From: Chlamydiae bacterium RIFCSPHIGHO2_12_FULL_49_9
GTDB lineage: Bacteria > Chlamydiota > Chlamydiia > Chlamydiales > SM23-39
Assembly (NCBI GenBank): GCA_001794935.1
Contig: MGLY01000033.1
Span: 1 to 6,648, forward strand
Reading direction: 5' to 3'
DNA: 6,648 nucleotides
Positions 5,297 through 6,648 of this stretch are shown piece by piece; the first letter of the stretch is position 1; each line of letters starts with the position of its first letter. The translations under genes and the position numbers were made by a program. The notes beneath the pieces were generated by a model. That model was not told where the DNA came from and ran no database searches. It saw nothing but the letters and a program-made list of their open reading frames with translations.

Positions 5297-5686
5297 ATGA
5301 ACAAAATTTCGATCAGTAAAAAAATCCTGCTGGCAGGGGGAGTTTTACTTTGCGCGTTTGCTTGCCAATGCAGAAAACAAGATGCTCCTGCAGATGATTC
5401 GAGCACCATGCCAATGGATGATGATGATACTTGCGATGATGATGCATGTGAAGAGGCAAAAGCGACCCCATCTGATGAGGAAGCTGAACCTGCTGCATCT
5501 GCCGGCTCTTCTGAAAAAGCAGAACCTGTAGCAGAGGCTGCCCCCGTGGCAAAAGAGGAAGCAGCTCCCGCTCCTGTTATCGAGGAAGCCGTTGCAGCAG
5601 CGCCTGTTGTAGCAGAGCCAGTTATTCAAGAAGTCAAAGTTGAAGACGTTGTCGCTGAAAACAGCGCAGTTGTCGAGTTGAAATAA
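5297..5686 (+). CDS. Small acidic, low-complexity candidate lipoprotein (129 aa)
   Basis: I do not recognise the family. The N-terminus 'MNKISISKKI' is basic, followed by a hydrophobic stretch 'LLAGGVLLCAFAC' and 'QCRKQD'. This is a signal-peptide pattern with a relaxed lipobox AFAC, Cys23 being the likely lipidated residue; chlamydial lipoboxes are often loose. The mature part has three segments: an acidic Asp/Cys patch ('DDDDTCDDDAC', 41-51), a Glu/Ala/Ser linker, and an Ala/Pro/Val/Glu-rich tail with repeated 'APV' and 'EPV' units (77-118). It looks extended and unstructured, and would be secreted across the inner membrane and anchored in an envelope layer or periplasmic face. Five cysteines (19, 23, 25, 46, 51) may matter in a disulphide-rich chlamydial envelope. 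It is monocistronic, with its own promoter and terminator. A start at 5282 would add MRGQF but removes the ribosome binding site. Lipidation is an inference. Confidence 0.75.
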   Translation: MNKISISKKILLAGGVLLCAFACQCRKQDAPADDSSTMPMDDDDTCDDDACEEAKATPSDEEAEPAASAGSSEKAEPVAEAAPVAKEEAAPAPVIEEAVAAAPVVAEPVIQEVKVEDVVAENSAVVELK

Positions 5687-5699
5687 AGCTCAAAATAGA

Positions 5700-6170
5700 T
5701 CAGAGCCGGCGTTCTTGCCGGCTCTTCTTTTCAAAATGAAGCAGTCTTTTTTTGATTTCAAGGTCGAGGGCAAAGCCTCCGAGGGAGCCGTCTGATCGGA
5801 TGACGCGATGGCATGGGATAAGGAGGGGGAAGGGGTTGCGATGGCAAGCGCCGCCGATGGCCCGGAGGGCTTTGGGATTATTGGAGGCGAGGGCGAGGCT
5901 CTTGTAGCTGAGGGTATGGCCGAAGGGGACCTTTTGGAGAGCTGTGAGAACTTGGGTCGAGAAGGGGGATTGGGCGCTTAATGGGATAGGGAGGAGGGGC
6001 GGCGATTTTTTGGCGTAGAGGCGAAGCCAGTTGAGAAGAGCGGGAGATGTTTCGTGGGTGAAGATGACTTCAAAAGAGTTGGATAAAAAAAGGCGGGTCG
6101 CCAATAGGTTCCCGCCTTCGATATGGATGTGTAGAGAGACTTTGGGATCACTACTGATTTGAAAAATCAT
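5700..6170 (-). CDS. ogt: Methylated-DNA-[protein]-cysteine S-methyltransferase (O6-alkylguanine-DNA alkyltransferase)
   Basis: This suicide repair enzyme transfers alkyl groups from O6-alkylguanine (and O4-alkylthymine) in DNA to its own cysteine. It has 156 residues, near the usual length for single-domain Ogt. The C-terminal DNA-binding domain (about 67-150) carries 'FSTQVLTALQKVPFGHTLSYKSLA' (helix-turn-helix with Tyr89), 'ALRAIGGACHRNP' with the probable arginine finger Arg103 and hinge Asn112, and the active site 'IPCHRVIRSDGSLGGF', where Cys120 is the acceptor. The N-terminal domain is weakly conserved, as usual, and there is no Ada-type domain. The ATG at 6170 lies inside the end of the upstream repeat-protein gene (20-bp overlap), with only a poor Shine-Dalgarno (AGAAAG), suggesting coupling. 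A terminator-like hairpin lies within codons 18-29. The 3' end overlaps the terminator of the opposing lipoprotein gene. The symbol follows the single-domain Ogt type. Confidence 0.95.
   Translation of the reverse strand: MIFQISSDPKVSLHIHIEGGNLLATRLFLSNSFEVIFTHETSPALLNWLRLYAKKSPPLLPIPLSAQSPFSTQVLTALQKVPFGHTLSYKSLALASNNPKALRAIGGACHRNPFPLLIPCHRVIRSDGSLGGFALDLEIKKRLLHFEKKSRQERRL
5702..5730 (+). terminator. Intrinsic terminator of the lipoprotein gene, overlapping the 3' end of ogt
   Basis: A perfect 9-bp GC-rich stem, AGAGCCGGC (5702-5710) with GCCGGCTCT (5717-5725), around a 6-nt loop is followed by TCTTTTC. It begins 15 bases after the lipoprotein stop. The same bases encode the last residues (about RQERRL) of the opposing ogt gene, whose stop codon starts at 5702. 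Read on the minus strand the hairpin is not followed by a U-run. Confidence 0.85.
6085..6118 (-). terminator. Intrinsic-terminator-like hairpin inside the ogt reading frame
   Basis: On the minus strand, AAGGCGGG (6118-6111) pairs perfectly with CCCGCCTT (6097-6090) across a 13-nt loop, and the second arm runs into seven consecutive T (6091-6085), two of them within the stem. The form is that of a Rho-independent terminator pointing in the direction of ogt transcription, about 52 bases after its start codon. It encodes ordinary residues (GGNLLATRLFL), so it may be chance; active translation of ogt would block its folding. Confidence 0.45.
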
Positions 6171-6648
6171 CTTTCTGGAAATCGCGGTTTTCCATCATCT
6201 CAAACCGATCAAAGCTGACGGTTTGTCCTTTGTAGAACCACTGAGTTTGGCTCTCTTCTTCCCCGTGGAACAGGCTGCAGCCGTGCTTTTTATCGTTGCG
6301 CCATTCGATTTCAGCGGTTAAGTATCCGAGATCGTCAAAGTGTTTCTCTTTGCCGTGTCTTTGCCCATTGTTGTAGGGAATTTCAGCGATCTTGATTCCG
6401 TTGCGATAGACAATTTTGAGCCCATCGAGAACTCCGTGATTCCAATTGAGCTTCATGAGAGGGCGGCCGAGGGCGGTGAACTTGAGCTGCTCGCCATGGA
6501 GTTCATTGCCCTGGTAATTGGAGACGGTGTGGATCTCCCCATTTGGATGATAGGTCGTGCGAGAGGCGATTTGGCCGTTTTCCATTCTGTCTCTGGAAAG
6601 GAGTGCGCCGGCGCGGTCCCTTTTGACTCTCTGTCCGTTGCCCCCTTC
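6151..6648 (-). CDS. YwqK/MORN-like repeat protein, 5' end outside window
   Basis: The frame is open to the window edge (166 codons visible), and no ribosome binding site precedes the first ATG (6585), so the gene is treated as 5'-truncated by the window. Counting from that internal Met, repeats of 23-24 residues follow: 10-33 ('TTYHPNGEIHTVSNYQGN...HGE'), 34-57, 58-80 ('IVYRNGIKIAEIPYNNGQ...HGK'), 81-104 and a degenerate fifth. Each follows the pattern Y-x-x-x-G ... Y/W-x-x-G-x-x-x-G, as in YwqK-type proteins, a beta-hairpin repeat related to MORN motifs. Databases often call these 'antitoxin YwqK', a label with little support; no toxin lies next to it here. The tail is charged ('FEMMENRDFQKDDFSNQ'). 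No signal peptide can be judged. It overlaps ogt by 20 bp and probably shares its transcript. The function is unknown; repeats of this type are common in chlamydial genomes by recall. Confidence 0.8.
   Translation of the reverse strand, partial: EGGNGQRVKRDRAGALLSRDRMENGQIASRTTYHPNGEIHTVSNYQGNELHGEQLKFTALGRPLMKLNWNHGVLDGLKIVYRNGIKIAEIPYNNGQRHGKEKHFDDLGYLTAEIEWRNDKKHGCSLFHGEEESQTQWFYKGQTVSFDRFEMMENRDFQKDDFSNQ

Noticed and set aside
6583..6585. ATG at 6585 as the start of the repeat protein
   Set aside because: The frame stays open to the window end with plausible residues, and no ribosome binding site precedes it, so the true start is probably outside. It cannot be fully excluded.
6151..6648. 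Toxin-antitoxin module based on the YwqK 'antitoxin' name
   Set aside because: No toxin-like partner is present; the overlapping gene is an intact Ogt repair enzyme, and the antitoxin label for this repeat family is poorly supported.

Overview
The window reads as a chromosomal segment from a member of the Chlamydiota, probably an environmental (Parachlamydia/Waddlia/Simkania-type) lineage rather than Chlamydiaceae. The main evidence is the ribosomal protein S4 sequence: a zinc-free S4 ending in 'PINIPLVCEFISHTT', which closely matches the C-terminus I remember for chlamydial S4. The neighbour set murJ, rpsD, trhO (yceA) is also, from memory, a conserved chlamydial block (mviN - nfo - rpsD - yceA in C. 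trachomatis); here nfo is absent between murJ and rpsD. Base composition looks close to balanced, higher than typical Chlamydiaceae. This assignment is inferred from sequence recall, not from a search.

Layout. (1) 2-679, plus: the last ~225 residues of the lipid II flippase MurJ, cut by the window start. (2) 692-724: a hairpin shared as terminator by the convergent murJ and rpsD. (3) 734-1354, minus: rpsD. (4) 1355-1681: a 327-bp divergent intergenic region dominated by a 176-bp foldback element with perfect 33-bp inverted-repeat arms and several internal hairpins. (5) 1682-2641, plus: trhO, a tRNA uridine hydroxylase of the rhodanese family. (6) 2622-4880, plus: a SNF2-family ATPase of 752 residues, overlapping trhO by 20 bp and probably translated from the same message. 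(7) 4877-5092, minus: a 71-residue protein with a leucine-zipper-like heptad pattern, its stop overlapping the SNF2 stop. (8) 5093-5296: a divergent promoter region with a run of eight G and a palindrome around a TATAAT. (9) 5297-5686, plus: a small acidic, Ala/Glu/Pro/Val-rich candidate lipoprotein with its own terminator. (10) 5700-6170, minus: ogt, an O6-alkylguanine-DNA alkyltransferase. (11) 6151-6648, minus: a YwqK/MORN-like repeat protein, cut by the window end and overlapping ogt by 20 bp.

Functionally this is mostly housekeeping: peptidoglycan precursor export (murJ), the ribosome (rpsD), tRNA wobble modification (trhO), chromatin/DNA or RNA-polymerase remodelling (SNF2) and direct DNA repair (ogt), plus three uncharacterised or low-complexity proteins. 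No phage, CRISPR, toxin or defence system is visible. The points most worth a second look are the foldback element between rpsD and trhO, the DESG motif II of the SNF2 protein, the intrinsic-terminator-like hairpin inside the ogt reading frame, the leucine-zipper-like small protein, and the control elements in the 5093-5296 divergent region.
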